Notes: generated from the sequence alone by a model not told the origin. 64,000 nucleotides of DNA from Pseudanabaena yagii GIHE-NHR1 (GCF_012863495.1 NZ_JAAVJL010000001.1:1240001-1304000); one strand, 5' to 3'. Numbered from the stretch's first letter, positions 25,527 to 35,284 are shown. Made by a program: numbers and translations.

Positions 25527-27092
25527 ATGCAAACATTGAGTCCTACCATCTCCCCAACCATCTCACCCAAAATTTCTCAAACTAACCCAAGGGTCACTGA
25601 CGCAGAGACTGATTTTTTGCCTGCGATCGCTCAATCATCAGTCTTGCAAACAGCGTTGGCTGGTTTGGATGCGAGCCTCAATGATGAGCTAGATCGCTAC
25701 CGCCATTGGCAAGAGAATGGTCAAACCATTTCCTATCTCAATCCTTTTAGACCTCGCGCAGTATCTACTCAATCCATCTGGACATCGCCCAGTTTGTCGG
25801 AAGCTTTGTCTCCTCTCACGCCTCCTGTAGAAGTCAATAGCGATCGCCGCACGATTCAAATGCCTGTGATGCCACCATTGGGTACAAATACTACCGACGC
25901 GATCGCGAATGCGGAATTACATCAATATAGAGGACTAGATCTCGATAGCTTAGATAGCCCTAGTCATAGTGGTATTAATGCAGATTTAGACCGAGCAGTT
26001 GCATATGCTCAAAGTTTGCATGGTTATGGTGACGCATCAATGGGTATCAATTCGCCAAGTGATGCACCCAATATTGAGCCAACGATGGCACAGATTCCTG
26101 CCCCTGATGATGATGAAATCTTGCAGAGTTTTGCTAATGATTACAGCAATAACTACGCAGATAATTATCAAGATTCAGTTAATCAAGAATATCCATATCC
26201 TGCTCCGCCAGCCGAAAAGAGTGCCCTCCGCAGTTTGATGAATCCTGTGGGGATAATTTCACTATTATTACTGCTCTGCTCTAGTGCAGCGATCGGTTAT
26301 TTGATGGTCGATCCTTCTGGGGTAATGAAGTTATTTAAACCAGAACAAAAAACTAAAGCAGCCCAAACTAACAATGATGATTTGGGCAAGGATATTAATT
26401 TACAAAATCAGCAGAAATCTAATGACTTATCCTTTGTGCCTTTTGCGGGGGATAAAACTCAGGTTAATGTCGATAGCCTCGCTAAAAATAGTAAAGCGAT
26501 CGCTGATCCTACTTTTGTCAATAAAAACAAAAATAGTACATTAACCAAAAACTCATCGGTCTTTGCTCCCAATAGTGCTTTTGTGCCAAGTTCACCATTG
26601 CGGACAGTGCCATCAATGTCTTTACCGCCCATGTCGGTTGCACCACTGCCACCAGCTTTAGCACCTTTGGAGAGGAGTTACACACCTGCACCTATGCCTA
26701 GGAACGAACCTGTACCCACACGTTCCTATAGTGAGCCTGCACCCAGCCGTACTCCTAGCTCTAACTCTTCTTCTACACCCAAGCCATCACGGAATGTCTC
26801 GGTAGTGCCAACAACGCCTACGCCTGTTCCTGAATATGTTGCGCCTCGTAGTAACACGGCTGTGAAATATGCAGCCCCCATCTCATCTGCCGCCACAACT
26901 CCACCAGCCCAAAGTAGCTATCGTGTCGTTGTTGAAAATAGCTATGCGGCTAGTGCTCAACAGATCGAACGCGATGCCTATGTACGCCCCAGTGATGGTC
27001 AAGTACAGGTTGGCTCGTATCGCGATCCTAATGTGGCTCAACAACGGATCGAGCAATTGCGTCGTCAGGGGATTCCTGCCAGAATTGAGTAG
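25527..27092 (+). CDS. Membrane protein with C-terminal SPOR domain
   Basis: 521 aa. A long, acidic Asp/Asn-rich N-terminal half (cytoplasmic), one membrane segment about residues 241-260 (PVGIISLLLLLCSSAAIGYL), a Pro/Ser/Thr-rich spacer (about 345-460), and a C-terminal SPOR-type region (YRVVVENSYAAS ... VQVGSYRDPNVAQQRIEQL). SPOR domains bind peptidoglycan lacking stem peptides, usually at division sites. The single-span topology with a cytoplasmic head, directly downstream of a sigma-like gene, resembles ECF anti-sigma arrangements (inference). Confidence 0.82.
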   Translation: MQTLSPTISPTISPKISQTNPRVTDAETDFLPAIAQSSVLQTALAGLDASLNDELDRYRHWQENGQTISYLNPFRPRAVSTQSIWTSPSLSEALSPLTPPVEVNSDRRTIQMPVMPPLGTNTTDAIANAELHQYRGLDLDSLDSPSHSGINADLDRAVAYAQSLHGYGDASMGINSPSDAPNIEPTMAQIPAPDDDEILQSFANDYSNNYADNYQDSVNQEYPYPAPPAEKSALRSLMNPVGIISLLLLLCSSAAIGYLMVDPSGVMKLFKPEQKTKAAQTNNDDLGKDINLQNQQKSNDLSFVPFAGDKTQVNVDSLAKNSKAIADPTFVNKNKNSTLTKNSSVFAPNSAFVPSSPLRTVPSMSLPPMSVAPLPPALAPLERSYTPAPMPRNEPVPTRSYSEPAPSRTPSSNSSSTPKPSRNVSVVPTTPTPVPEYVAPRSNTAVKYAAPISSAATTPPAQSSYRVVVENSYAASAQQIERDAYVRPSDGQVQVGSYRDPNVAQQRIEQLRRQGIPARIE

Positions 27093-27098
27093 CAATAC

Positions 27099-27129
27099 TG
27101 ATTTTGGGTGGCAAAGCCACTCAAAATCA
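27099..27129. repeat. Hairpin GGTGGCAAAGCCAC
   Basis: TGATTTTGGGTGGC / GCCACTCAAAATCA with AAA loop and one G.T pair, just after the SPOR gene stop. Confidence 0.8.
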
Positions 27130-27163
27130 ACTCTGTTGAATTAGTTTCACGCTGTGAAAATAT

Positions 27164-27514
27164 ATGCAATTTCTTACTGATGCGATCGCCTGTGGTTTAT
27201 TGGCAGGGTTAACTTGGTTAGGCTTGGTCTGGATGTCGCCTGATCGCCCCATTGAGTCGGGCAAAGCATGGGTACAGGGTATCGGTGCTGTCGTGATCGC
27301 TAATATCTTGATTTGGCTTGCCTTAGCTATTCTCAATTTACGATTGATTCCCCTCTGGGCAATTGTCTTTTTAATTGTTAATGCAGCGATCGCCCGTTTA
27401 GTATTTCCCCTTTGCGATGGGATCAAGATTCCCAGTATTTGGGCTTTGGTAATTCATCCGATCGCGATCGCGGGGATGAGTGTATTGCTAGGTGGAGCAG
27501 TCGGCTTTTTATAA
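27164..27514 (+). CDS. Small integral membrane protein, hypothetical
   Basis: 116 aa with three to four hydrophobic helices (DAIACGLLAGLTWLGLVWM, VVIANILIWLALAILNL, IPLWAIVFLIVNAAIARLV, ALVIHPIAIAGMSVLLGGAV). Coding character is good and HIP1 sites are in frame as in neighbouring genes. No family recognised. Same strand as the sigma-like/SPOR pair, 71 bp downstream with a hairpin between. Confidence 0.65.
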   Translation: MQFLTDAIACGLLAGLTWLGLVWMSPDRPIESGKAWVQGIGAVVIANILIWLALAILNLRLIPLWAIVFLIVNAAIARLVFPLCDGIKIPSIWALVIHPIAIAGMSVLLGGAVGFL

Positions 27515-27572
27515 ATTTTCTATATTCCGAATTGGTAATGCGATGCTTTGCCCCGCACCATCAATTTTAGAT

Positions 27573-27605
27573 AAAGAATAGCGGCGCTTCGCGCCGCCAT
27601 TCTTT
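27573..27605. repeat. Hairpin GCGGCGCTTCGCGCCGC
   Basis: AAAGAATaGCGGCGC / GCGCCGCcATTCTTT with TTC loop and one mismatch; lies between two converging genes. Confidence 0.85.
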
Positions 27606-27620
27606 TGTAAGGGTAGATTC

Positions 27621-27854
27621 TTAGGAAGCACGAAGCGAAAAATTGAGAAAGATGAGCATGATGCCAAAGGCTAGCATTCCTACTGCAAAAACTGACAATG
27701 CGTTGGTGATTTGCTCAGAAAACTGCATTACTTCTGCGGCAATTACTTCTGGAGTTTTGTAGCGATCGGCCCACCAGAAATAACTGAGCATAAACGCTAC
27801 TCCTAAAAATAGGATCATAAATAGAGTGAAACCAATCAAAGGGGTATACACCAT
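27621..27854 (-). CDS. Small two-helix membrane protein, hypothetical
   Basis: 77 aa with two membrane segments (TPLIGFTLFMILFLGVAFML and ALSVFAVGMLAFGIMLIFL) separated by a short charged loop (WWADRYKTPEVIAAE). A very strong purine-rich ribosome-binding region (AGGAGGTGGAGG) precedes the ATG, suggesting high expression. The size and topology recall accessory subunits of photosynthetic or respiratory complexes, but no specific family was recognised. Confidence 0.6.
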   Translation of the reverse strand: MVYTPLIGFTLFMILFLGVAFMLSYFWWADRYKTPEVIAAEVMQFSEQITNALSVFAVGMLAFGIMLIFLNFSLRAS

Positions 27855-28059
27855 ATATCCTCCACCTCCTCTATGTAGTTAGAAAATTAAAAAACGTGAT
27901 TTCGTTTCTTAATTGGTATTTAGTCTAGACAAGACATCATTTGATTTAGTAGCGATCACTACTGGTCTAACTAATTACTATTATCGTGCTTTAGTCAATC
28001 TTTGAGACTGAGCCAGATATAGAAAATTATTAAGTTCAATTACAATTGCAAGATTAACC

Positions 28060-28383
28060 TTAGAAAATCTTTTGTACTCGTCTAACAAGATTGCTTGCAG
28101 TTTTGTTATCAGGACCTGCCACCGCAAAGAAAACTATTCCTTTTTTCGCTTCACAGCGTACAGACACGCTATAGGAACCATTTACGCCAAATGCTCCACT
28201 GCGTAGAGTTTCAAAGTTTCTATTAAACCCAGCCTCTTTGACTGCTTCTTCAGCTCTGCTGATACAGTCATCTTGACTCATAGAAATATCCTTGACATGA
28301 TTAAAAATAATCGGATATTGGGCTACAGCGATTGCAGGGAAAGCAAAAATACTCAGAATCGGTAATAGTTGTAGATATTTCAT
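28060..28383 (-). CDS. Small secreted protein, hypothetical
   Basis: 107 aa from ATG 28383 (an upstream in-frame ATG at 28431 would lie in a hairpin and block the signal peptide). Signal peptide MKYLQLLPILSIFAFPAIAVA, cleaved before Q. Mature part about 85 aa with two Cys (QDDCISRAEEAVKEAG, VSVRCEAKKG), which may form a disulfide; a compact domain ending SNLVRRVQKIF. No family recognised. Likely periplasmic. Confidence 0.65.
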   Translation of the reverse strand: MKYLQLLPILSIFAFPAIAVAQYPIIFNHVKDISMSQDDCISRAEEAVKEAGFNRNFETLRSGAFGVNGSYSVSVRCEAKKGIVFFAVAGPDNKTASNLVRRVQKIF

Positions 28384-28414
28384 AAATAGTTGGGTGCAAT
28401 TAAATATAAAAACC

Positions 28415-28455
28415 CAAAACCTGTGACGCACGCACAGCGTGCGCCACAGGTTTTG
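28415..28455. repeat. Hairpin CAAAACCTGTGACGCACGC
   Basis: 19-bp arms with one mismatch, apex ACA; the T-rich sequence after it (TTTAATTATGCCCAGC) is shared with the hairpin at 18383. Confidence 0.8.
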
Positions 28456-28570
28456 ATTCTTTTTTTTAATTATGCCCAGCTACTTGGTTTTACAAGCAAA
28501 AAATTAATCTAATTTCAATTTAATCGAGTGTGGTAATACTCATAGTGCTTTTTAATCAAGAGAGTTACAG

Positions 28571-28607
28571 GGGTTTATTTTCCCGCCTTCGGCGGGAAAA
28601 TAAACCC
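28571..28607. repeat. Perfect hairpin CCCGCCTTCGGCGGG
   Basis: 17-bp perfect arms GGGTTTATTTTCCCGCC, loop TTC, 38 bp beyond the prmA stop. Confidence 0.9.
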
Positions 28608-28644
28608 GTAGGAAAACACTATGACTGCTTTCGACGGGTATCAA

Positions 28645-29595
28645 CTAACCTAAACGATAGGCGATCGCGATCCATTCATCGATTTGGGCGCGATCGCATT
28701 CTAGAAAACCTGCTTCAAGCATTGCCGAAGATACATTTTCGGAGCGATCGCTGGTATATCCTGCAGTGATTAAGATCCCTGAATGGGTGGAAGTGGAACG
28801 TAACGCTTTGTAAAATTCAGGGGCAAGGGAAATATGCACTCGCGCAAAAATATTAGCAACGATCAGATCGAATTGTTTCTGAGCTGCAATTGCAGGAACA
28901 GACTCAATGCTATCACCGCCCATCCAATGCCCCAATTGACTAGCACTGCCAAGGCTTGCCTCTTTGACTGTCACCTGCTGTGTGACTTGGTTTCGCTCTA
29001 CTGCATCTTGAGTTGCTGATACCGCAATGGGATCATTATCGATCGCCAACACCTTTGCGCCTAACTTTGCCATAGCGACACTGAGAATCCCTGAGCCTGA
29101 ACCAAGATCGAGGGTGTCGAGATTGGGCTTAACATGGCGCTCTAGTAAGCGCAAGCTGAGAATAGTTGCGGGATGTAGCCCACTGCCAAAGGCAAGACTA
29201 TTTTGCAAACGCAGCACAATCTCTTGGGGATGGGCTTGATAGTCTGATGTCGCCGATAGAACCACAAAGCGATCGCCTATTTTTCTAATTAAAGAACTTG
29301 CCGTATGAGATTCCAATGCTATGTGGACGGGCTTATGGTCAAGGATAAAGGTTTGTAATCCACTAGTCATACCTGTGCGATTCAGTGGTGTGAGAATTTT
29401 CTCAATCTCATCAATCCGTTGATGAATACGTGCATCCTCAGGTAAGTACATTTGGATCGTAAATGTCCATTGTGATGATTCTTCCTGATATTCGCTGATA
29501 TGCATATCTTCAACAGCGATCGCTTTGGCAAGCAAGGTACAGACCCAATCTACCGCTTCATTAGTAGTATCAATACTCAGTTCTATCCATGACAT
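28645..29595 (-). CDS. prmA: Ribosomal protein L11 methyltransferase
   Basis: 316 aa. N-terminal substrate-recognition domain begins MSWIELSIDTTNEAVDWVC. The class I methyltransferase core carries the PrmA-specific FGSGLHPAT (consensus FGTGLHPTT), the AdoMet loop DLGSGSGILSVAMAKLGA, AIDNDP and the catalytic-region DLIVANIFA. PrmA trimethylates Lys and N-terminal amino groups of ribosomal protein L11 in the cytoplasm. Single gene on the minus strand, with the hairpin at 28571 downstream. Confidence 0.93.
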   Translation of the reverse strand: MSWIELSIDTTNEAVDWVCTLLAKAIAVEDMHISEYQEESSQWTFTIQMYLPEDARIHQRIDEIEKILTPLNRTGMTSGLQTFILDHKPVHIALESHTASSLIRKIGDRFVVLSATSDYQAHPQEIVLRLQNSLAFGSGLHPATILSLRLLERHVKPNLDTLDLGSGSGILSVAMAKLGAKVLAIDNDPIAVSATQDAVERNQVTQQVTVKEASLGSASQLGHWMGGDSIESVPAIAAQKQFDLIVANIFARVHISLAPEFYKALRSTSTHSGILITAGYTSDRSENVSSAMLEAGFLECDRAQIDEWIAIAYRLG

Positions 29596-29645
29596 AATTA
29601 TTACTCAGTATTAAAAACACAGCGCTATGCACTAATTTTCATCTG

Positions 29646-29678
29646 TAACAGATTCAGCGCAAAGCGCTGAATCTGTTA
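29646..29678. repeat. Hairpin overlapping the stop codon of the agmatine deiminase gene
   Basis: 15-bp perfect arms TAACAGATTCAGCGC, loop AAA; its last three bases are the TAA of the minus-strand gene 29676-30689. Confidence 0.9.
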
Positions 29679-30689
29679 TTGGGGTTGATGACAGGTGATG
29701 CAATGGAATGCACCACCACCTAAGAGAATATGTTTTGCAGAAAGTCCGATCGCTTTGCGGTTCGGAAAATGCTTAGCGATTGCTTGCACTGCGAGTTCAT
29801 CATTAGGAGAACCGTAAATGGGAATAATTACGCTATCGTTAGAGATATAGAAATTGAGATAACTAGCAGGCATGATTTCATCTTCGTCATCGAGAACAAG
29901 ATTGGGTGAAGGGATTCTCACTACATCTATTTTTCTGCCCTTAGCATCGGTCATGGTTTCTAACTGTGATGCGATATCCTTGAGAACTTGATAGTTAGGA
30001 TCATCCTCAGAAGTTGGTTCCATGCACATGATCGTATGCGGTGCGATGAAACGCGCGATCGTGTCGATATGTCCGTCAGTGTGGTCATTGAGCAGACCTT
30101 CCTCAATCCACAGAACTTTTTCTACGCCCAAAGCTATTTTTAAGCCAGATTCGATCGCTTCTTGATCGAGGTGAGGATTGCGATTTGGATTGAGTAAACA
30201 TTGCTTGGTCGTCAAACAGGTTCCTTCGCCATCGACTTCGATCGCGCCACCTTCAAGTACCCAGTCAAATTCAAATGTAGGAAAATCAAGGGTTTGGAGA
30301 ATATTAGCTGCTACGCGATCGTCATGTTCGAGCATATATTTGCCCCCCCATCCGTTCCATTGGAAATGCAAAGCCCCTAATTTCCCATCGGCATTTTTGA
30401 TATAAATCGGAGTCATGTCGCGCATCCAGATATCGCCAAAGGGAATCTGATGGAAGCACACAGGTAAGTCGCCAAGCAATTGCTTAGCAAGTGCGGCGGT
30501 TTCCTCTAGGACTAAAATCTCTAGCTGCTCGGATGTGGAGATCGCTTTGGCAAGGGCAACAAATTCCGCTTGGACGATATCGAGATATTCTAACCACAGG
30601 TCGCGATGGCTGGGGAAGGCTAGCCAACATGCGCTATGGGGTTGCCATTCGGCTGGCTGAGCATAGCCCAAGGTTTTGGGGTTTTCCAT
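29676..30689 (-). CDS. aguA: Agmatine deiminase (peptidyl-arginine-deiminase-type)
   Basis: 337 aa, normal length. Conserved catalytic segments: GDIWMRDMTPIY, FDWVLEGGAIEVDGEGT, NDHTDGHIDTIARF (catalytic His/Asp) and the C-terminal GGGAFHCITCHQPQ, in which the first Cys (about residue 330) is the nucleophile. The enzyme hydrolyses agmatine to N-carbamoylputrescine and ammonia, part of arginine-derived polyamine synthesis. Putrescine synthesis by this route is common in cyanobacteria (pathway knowledge). Single gene. The stop codon lies in a hairpin. Confidence 0.93.
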   Translation of the reverse strand: MENPKTLGYAQPAEWQPHSACWLAFPSHRDLWLEYLDIVQAEFVALAKAISTSEQLEILVLEETAALAKQLLGDLPVCFHQIPFGDIWMRDMTPIYIKNADGKLGALHFQWNGWGGKYMLEHDDRVAANILQTLDFPTFEFDWVLEGGAIEVDGEGTCLTTKQCLLNPNRNPHLDQEAIESGLKIALGVEKVLWIEEGLLNDHTDGHIDTIARFIAPHTIMCMEPTSEDDPNYQVLKDIASQLETMTDAKGRKIDVVRIPSPNLVLDDEDEIMPASYLNFYISNDSVIIPIYGSPNDELAVQAIAKHFPNRKAIGLSAKHILLGGGAFHCITCHQPQ

Positions 30690-30817
30690 GACTGCGGTAT
30701 TGTTGATGCTGTTAGTTGTCCATCGGAAATCCTACCTTTATTTGGGGCGATCGCGCTATAGGTGATGAAAGTAACGCAACCTTACATTTAGTCCAGAGCT
30801 ATAACAGTCCTAATCTC

Positions 30818-30911
30818 AAAACTAAAAATAGCATAACCATTTTTAGTTTTAAAAACCCTTACTGGGTTTAGTTTGCAATTCACAAAATGTCACACCTTCA
30901 TGAATTGGTAT
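30818..30911. repeat. Composite dispersed repeat, copy 2
   Basis: Hairpin AAAACTAAAAAT / ATTTTTAGTTTT, then AAAAACCCTTACTGGGTTTA, then AATTCACAAAATGT ... TGAATTGGTAT, the same order as copy 1 at 20979-21078. The first hairpin has different arm bases that still pair. Confidence 0.8.
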
Positions 30912-30950
30912 AAGTCATTTAAAGAGACTAATCATTCTATGAGAACAAAG

Positions 30951-31538
30951 TCAGGGTAATCTTTCGCCAATTTGAGTGAGATTGACTGCATATCCACCAG
31001 TGACTAAGTAGACCGCATCAGCGATCGCACCAATTTTGCGACTGAGACCACCAAGGCGATCGCGAAAGGTTCTACCTAATTCATAGGCTGGTACAATTCC
31101 CCAACCCACTTCTTCCGCAACAAAGGTAATATCAACGATGCAGCCTTTAACAGCGTGTAACAACTCATTCTCAACGATACAGGTTTGAATTACCTGCAAT
31201 AGTTCATGCTCAATCTTTGCCCATTCGTCCTCATTCTTATCTAAAAGATTGGCTAGCCAAGTTCCGAGTGAATCCACCAGAATATAATTGGAAGAATTAC
31301 TAGCAAGTTCTGAAATGGTTACAGCTAATTCAATAGGAACTTCTAGAACTTGCCAACTTTCAGGACGGCGATCACTATGTTTTTGTAATCGAGCTTCCCA
31401 TTCCGCATCATTTTGATAACGAGTCGCTGTGGCGATATAAATTACATTTTTTTGCGATCGCATTGCTAAATGTTCTGCCCATTCACTTTTACCTGAGCGA
31501 GTTGCGCCTGTTACCAGAGTAATCATCTTTGTTACCAT
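30951..31538 (-). CDS. cobU: Adenosylcobinamide kinase / adenosylcobinamide-phosphate guanylyltransferase
   Basis: 195 aa from ATG 31538 (an AAGGGG ribosome-binding site lies just upstream; a TTG at 31541 is less likely). P-loop variant GATRSGKSEWAE, then the nucleotide-binding DSLGTWLANLL and the C-terminal family signature VAEEVGWGIVPAYELGRTFR-DRLG. The enzyme phosphorylates adenosylcobinamide and attaches GMP in the last steps of cobamide (pseudo-B12) nucleotide-loop assembly. Divergent from the first Uma2 gene, 53 bp apart, sharing a promoter region. No other cob genes nearby. Confidence 0.92.
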   Translation of the reverse strand: MVTKMITLVTGATRSGKSEWAEHLAMRSQKNVIYIATATRYQNDAEWEARLQKHSDRRPESWQVLEVPIELAVTISELASNSSNYILVDSLGTWLANLLDKNEDEWAKIEHELLQVIQTCIVENELLHAVKGCIVDITFVAEEVGWGIVPAYELGRTFRDRLGGLSRKIGAIADAVYLVTGGYAVNLTQIGERLP

Positions 31539-31591
31539 CAATTGCCCCTTGCTATACTATTACGATATCGCGCTCATCGTAGGACTACATT

Positions 31592-32197
31592 ATGACTCAA
31601 GCGATCGTTGCTATACCTGAAACCACTAACAATCCCCTTGTCACAGAAGGGCAACTTCTTTGGACTAGCGCTGACCTCGAACTCATGCCCGACAATAGCA
31701 ACCGTTATGAAATTATTAATGGAGAACTTTACGTGACTAGAGCGCCTCATAATAAACATCAAGATACCTGTGGCAATTTTCATTATGAGCTTAAAGCTTG
31801 GTCAAAAGTATCGGGGTTAGGATACGCGGTAATTGGAGCAGGATTGATCTTTGGTGACAATGATGATGTCATTCCCGATGTGATCTGGATGAGTAAGGAG
31901 AAATATGCAGCTTTAATTGATGATACGGGGCATTTTCGCGGTGCGCCTGAGCTGGTGATCGAGGTGCTATCTGCAGGAACTGATAACGAAAAGTGCGATC
32001 GCGAAGTAAAACTTAAACTTTATTCATCAAGGGGAGTATTGGAATATTGGATTGCGGATTGGCAAGCGAAACAAATTCAAGTTTATCGGCGCGAAAATGG
32101 CATTCTCAAATTAGAGATGACTTTATTTGCAACTGATACTCTAACATCGCCACTTTTACCAGACTTTTCCTGTCTAATATCCCAGATTTTTGAATAG
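31592..32197 (+). CDS. Uma2 family (DUF820) PD-(D/E)XK-type protein 1
   Basis: 201 aa. Uma2 pattern: LELMPDNSNRYEIINGELY (conserved Glu), VIPDVIWMS (Asp of the active site), PELVIEVLSAGTDNEKCDRE with ELVIEVLS (Glu-x-Lys-type region) and LKLYSSRGVLEYWIAD. The family has a restriction-endonuclease-like fold and is hugely expanded in cyanobacteria; role uncertain. A second Uma2 gene of a different subtype follows at 32760. Stop codon abuts a hairpin. Confidence 0.9.
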   Translation: MTQAIVAIPETTNNPLVTEGQLLWTSADLELMPDNSNRYEIINGELYVTRAPHNKHQDTCGNFHYELKAWSKVSGLGYAVIGAGLIFGDNDDVIPDVIWMSKEKYAALIDDTGHFRGAPELVIEVLSAGTDNEKCDREVKLKLYSSRGVLEYWIADWQAKQIQVYRRENGILKLEMTLFATDTLTSPLLPDFSCLISQIFE

Positions 32198-32224
32198 TAC
32201 AGGCGGCGCGAAGCGTCGCCTGTA
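32198..32224. repeat. Hairpin GGCGGCGCGAAGCGTCGCC
   Basis: TACAGGCGGCGC / GCGTCGCCTGTA, loop GAA, one G.T pair, starting on the base after the Uma2 stop codon. Confidence 0.85.
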
Positions 32225-32257
32225 GATGTTTATTTGAATAGCGCTCAGATAAAAAAC

Positions 32258-32752
32258 ATGAAAAAAGTTTTGTACGGTATAGCCGCGATCGCTCTTAGTT
32301 GCCTCGGTTCTAGCTTAGTGATAAGTGATCGTGCCCAAGCGATCGAAGAAGGGCTTTATTGGGGTGGTGGTTCGCGATATATTCGCATCGCCAAACAAGC
32401 AGAATCAAAAGATCGCAAAGAGCGGATCTGCTATCACGGATTTTCACCCAACGGCTCGACAATTGTTTCCCTCAAGTTAGCAATTCCTCGATATCAGACT
32501 GGGATTGATTACGAAGTTTATACTTTGCAAGCTCCCAAGAAAGGCAATCTGGATAATTTCGCAATTCTACAATATGGGTTCAGCCCCAATAAAATTACGT
32601 TCGGCAAATTAGTTGGGCGCTTTGTGCGCGAAGGTTTTGTTTATGAGCAAGATGGCGTTGCTGCTACAGATGTAACACCAGAATTGCAAGAATGTCTTAA
32701 CTCGACAGAGCCTTACTTTAAACAAATTTCATCAGGACGCGATCGGCGTTAA
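32258..32752 (+). CDS. Exported protein, hypothetical
   Basis: 164 aa from ATG 32258 (upstream in-frame TTG at 32234 is unlikely). Sec signal peptide MKKVLYGIAAIALSCLGSSL, cleavage after DRAQA. Mature part basic and Gly-containing (YWGGGSRYIRIAKQAESKD) with Cys at RICYHGF and QECLNS. No family recognised; periplasmic or outer-surface location inferred. Ends 7 bp before the second Uma2 gene. Confidence 0.6.
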   Translation: MKKVLYGIAAIALSCLGSSLVISDRAQAIEEGLYWGGGSRYIRIAKQAESKDRKERICYHGFSPNGSTIVSLKLAIPRYQTGIDYEVYTLQAPKKGNLDNFAILQYGFSPNKITFGKLVGRFVREGFVYEQDGVAATDVTPELQECLNSTEPYFKQISSGRDRR

Positions 32753-32759
32753 AGCATTT

Positions 32760-33335
32760 ATGGTTACTCAACTCGCCAAGAAAACTTACACAGTTGACGA
32801 ATACCTAGAGCTAGAAATAGCTTCAGACATTCGCAACGAATACCGTAATGGAGAAATTATTCCAATGACTGGTGGTACACCAAACCATACTGAAATCGCT
32901 GTCAATTTATTGTCAATTATCAAAATTGCCCTACGCGGTAAGCCTTTTCGTTTATTTTCTGCCGATCAGCGACTTTGGATTCCTGACCTCAAGATGCATA
33001 CATATCCTGATGTGATGGTTGCGCCTAAACCTTTGGAAATGCAGGATAGTCGTAAGGATACAATTACCAATCCGTGCTTCATTACGGAAGTGTTATCTAA
33101 ATCCACCCAAAACTACGATCGCAGTGAAAAATTTGCCTCTTACCGAACTATTAATACTTTTCAGGAATATTTATTAATTGATCAGTATCGTGTTCATGTA
33201 GAGCATCATGTCAAAACTGCGGTTAATCAATGGTTATTTTCGGAATATGATGACCCGACCGTGACGATTTCTCTAAAGTTTGCAGATGTGCAAATCCAAA
33301 TAGCCGATCTTTACGACAATATTGATTTCACCTAA
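32760..33335 (+). CDS. Uma2 family (DUF820) PD-(D/E)XK-type protein 2
   Basis: 191 aa. Motifs: YTVDEYLELEIASDIRNEYR-NGEI (conserved Glu), TYPDVMVAPKP (active-site Asp), PCFITEVLSKSTQNYDRSEK with ITEVLSKST, and FASYRTINTFQEYLLIDQ. A different Uma2 subfamily from the gene at 31592 (TVDEYLELE opening, STQNYDRSEKF motif). Start codon lies 7 bp after the preceding stop. Followed by two perfect hairpins. Function unknown. Confidence 0.9.
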   Translation: MVTQLAKKTYTVDEYLELEIASDIRNEYRNGEIIPMTGGTPNHTEIAVNLLSIIKIALRGKPFRLFSADQRLWIPDLKMHTYPDVMVAPKPLEMQDSRKDTITNPCFITEVLSKSTQNYDRSEKFASYRTINTFQEYLLIDQYRVHVEHHVKTAVNQWLFSEYDDPTVTISLKFADVQIQIADLYDNIDFT

Positions 33336-33340
33336 CCCTA

Positions 33341-33371
33341 TAGGTTGAAGACGCTTTGCGTCTTCAACCTA
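33341..33371. repeat. Perfect hairpin TAGGTTGAAGACGC
   Basis: 14-bp perfect arms, loop TTT, just beyond the Uma2 stop. Confidence 0.9.
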
Positions 33372-33379
33372 ACATAGTA

Positions 33380-33430
33380 CAGATAAATTTTTGAAAGCGC
33401 CGCTAAGCGGCGCTTTCAAAAATTTATCTG
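33380..33430. repeat. Long perfect hairpin, GCGCCGCTAAGCGGCGC apex
   Basis: 24-bp perfect arms (CAGATAAATTTTTGAAAGCG...), loop TAA, 8 bp from the previous hairpin and about 95 bp before the TPP riboswitch. Confidence 0.92.
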
Positions 33431-33523
33431 GTAGCGCAACGCGCTGTATGGCAATAATTAATTTTTATAGCCCAGCCTATCTCTAACTATAAGCACTAGC
33501 TTTACAGTGCTATGATCTCAAAA

Positions 33524-35007
<1,484 letters not shown>

Positions 35008-35010
35008 GGA

Positions 35011-35056
35011 ACTGATTTTTGTTGGCGCGGCAAAGCAGCGCCAACAAAAATCAGGT
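35011..35056. repeat. Hairpin GGCGCGGCAAAGCAGCGCC after thiC
   Basis: About 17-bp arms TGATTTTTGTTGGCGC..., flanked by AAGGAAC and GTTCTTTATTAAAT exactly as the hairpin at 18085; first of four in 280 bp. Confidence 0.88.
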
Positions 35057-35096
35057 TCTTTATTAAATCGCAACACCCAAAATATAAATCCTTGTT

Positions 35097-35129
35097 ACAA
35101 CAAAGCCTTGCTAAGCAAGGCTTTGTTGT
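35097..35129. terminator. Probable thiC terminator hairpin
   Basis: ACAACAAAGCCTTGC / GCAAGGCTTTGTTGT, loop TAA, 90 bp after thiC; the GCCTTGC stem is the same as in terminators at 4357 and 17912. Confidence 0.65.
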
Positions 35130-35147
35130 TAGAATATGGTTATCTAG

Positions 35148-35198
35148 AACCCAAAAGATGAGTGGCAGCGCTTCGTGCTGCCACTCATCTTTTGGGTT
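35148..35198. repeat. Long hairpin AGATGAGTGGCAGC arm type
   Basis: 22-bp perfect arms AACCCAAAAGATGAGTGG..., loop GCTTCGT. Arms nearly identical to the hairpin at 61627. Confidence 0.92.
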
Positions 35199-35247
35199 TT
35201 GTGTCCTAAGCAAAACTTATATAGCGTATAGCAATCTAGTGAAGTAA

Positions 35248-35284
35248 AGGGTTGTGTCCCCGCCGAAGGCGGGGACACAACCCT
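35248..35284. repeat. Perfect hairpin CCCCGCCGAAGGCGGGG
   Basis: 17-bp perfect arms AGGGTTGTGTCCCCGCC, loop GAA; fourth hairpin of the thiC-kinase interval. Confidence 0.92.

Noticed and set aside
33245-33430. Possible CRISPR-like array from the adjacent hairpins
   Set aside because: Hairpins have different sequences and no regular spacers or leader; no cas genes anywhere in the window.
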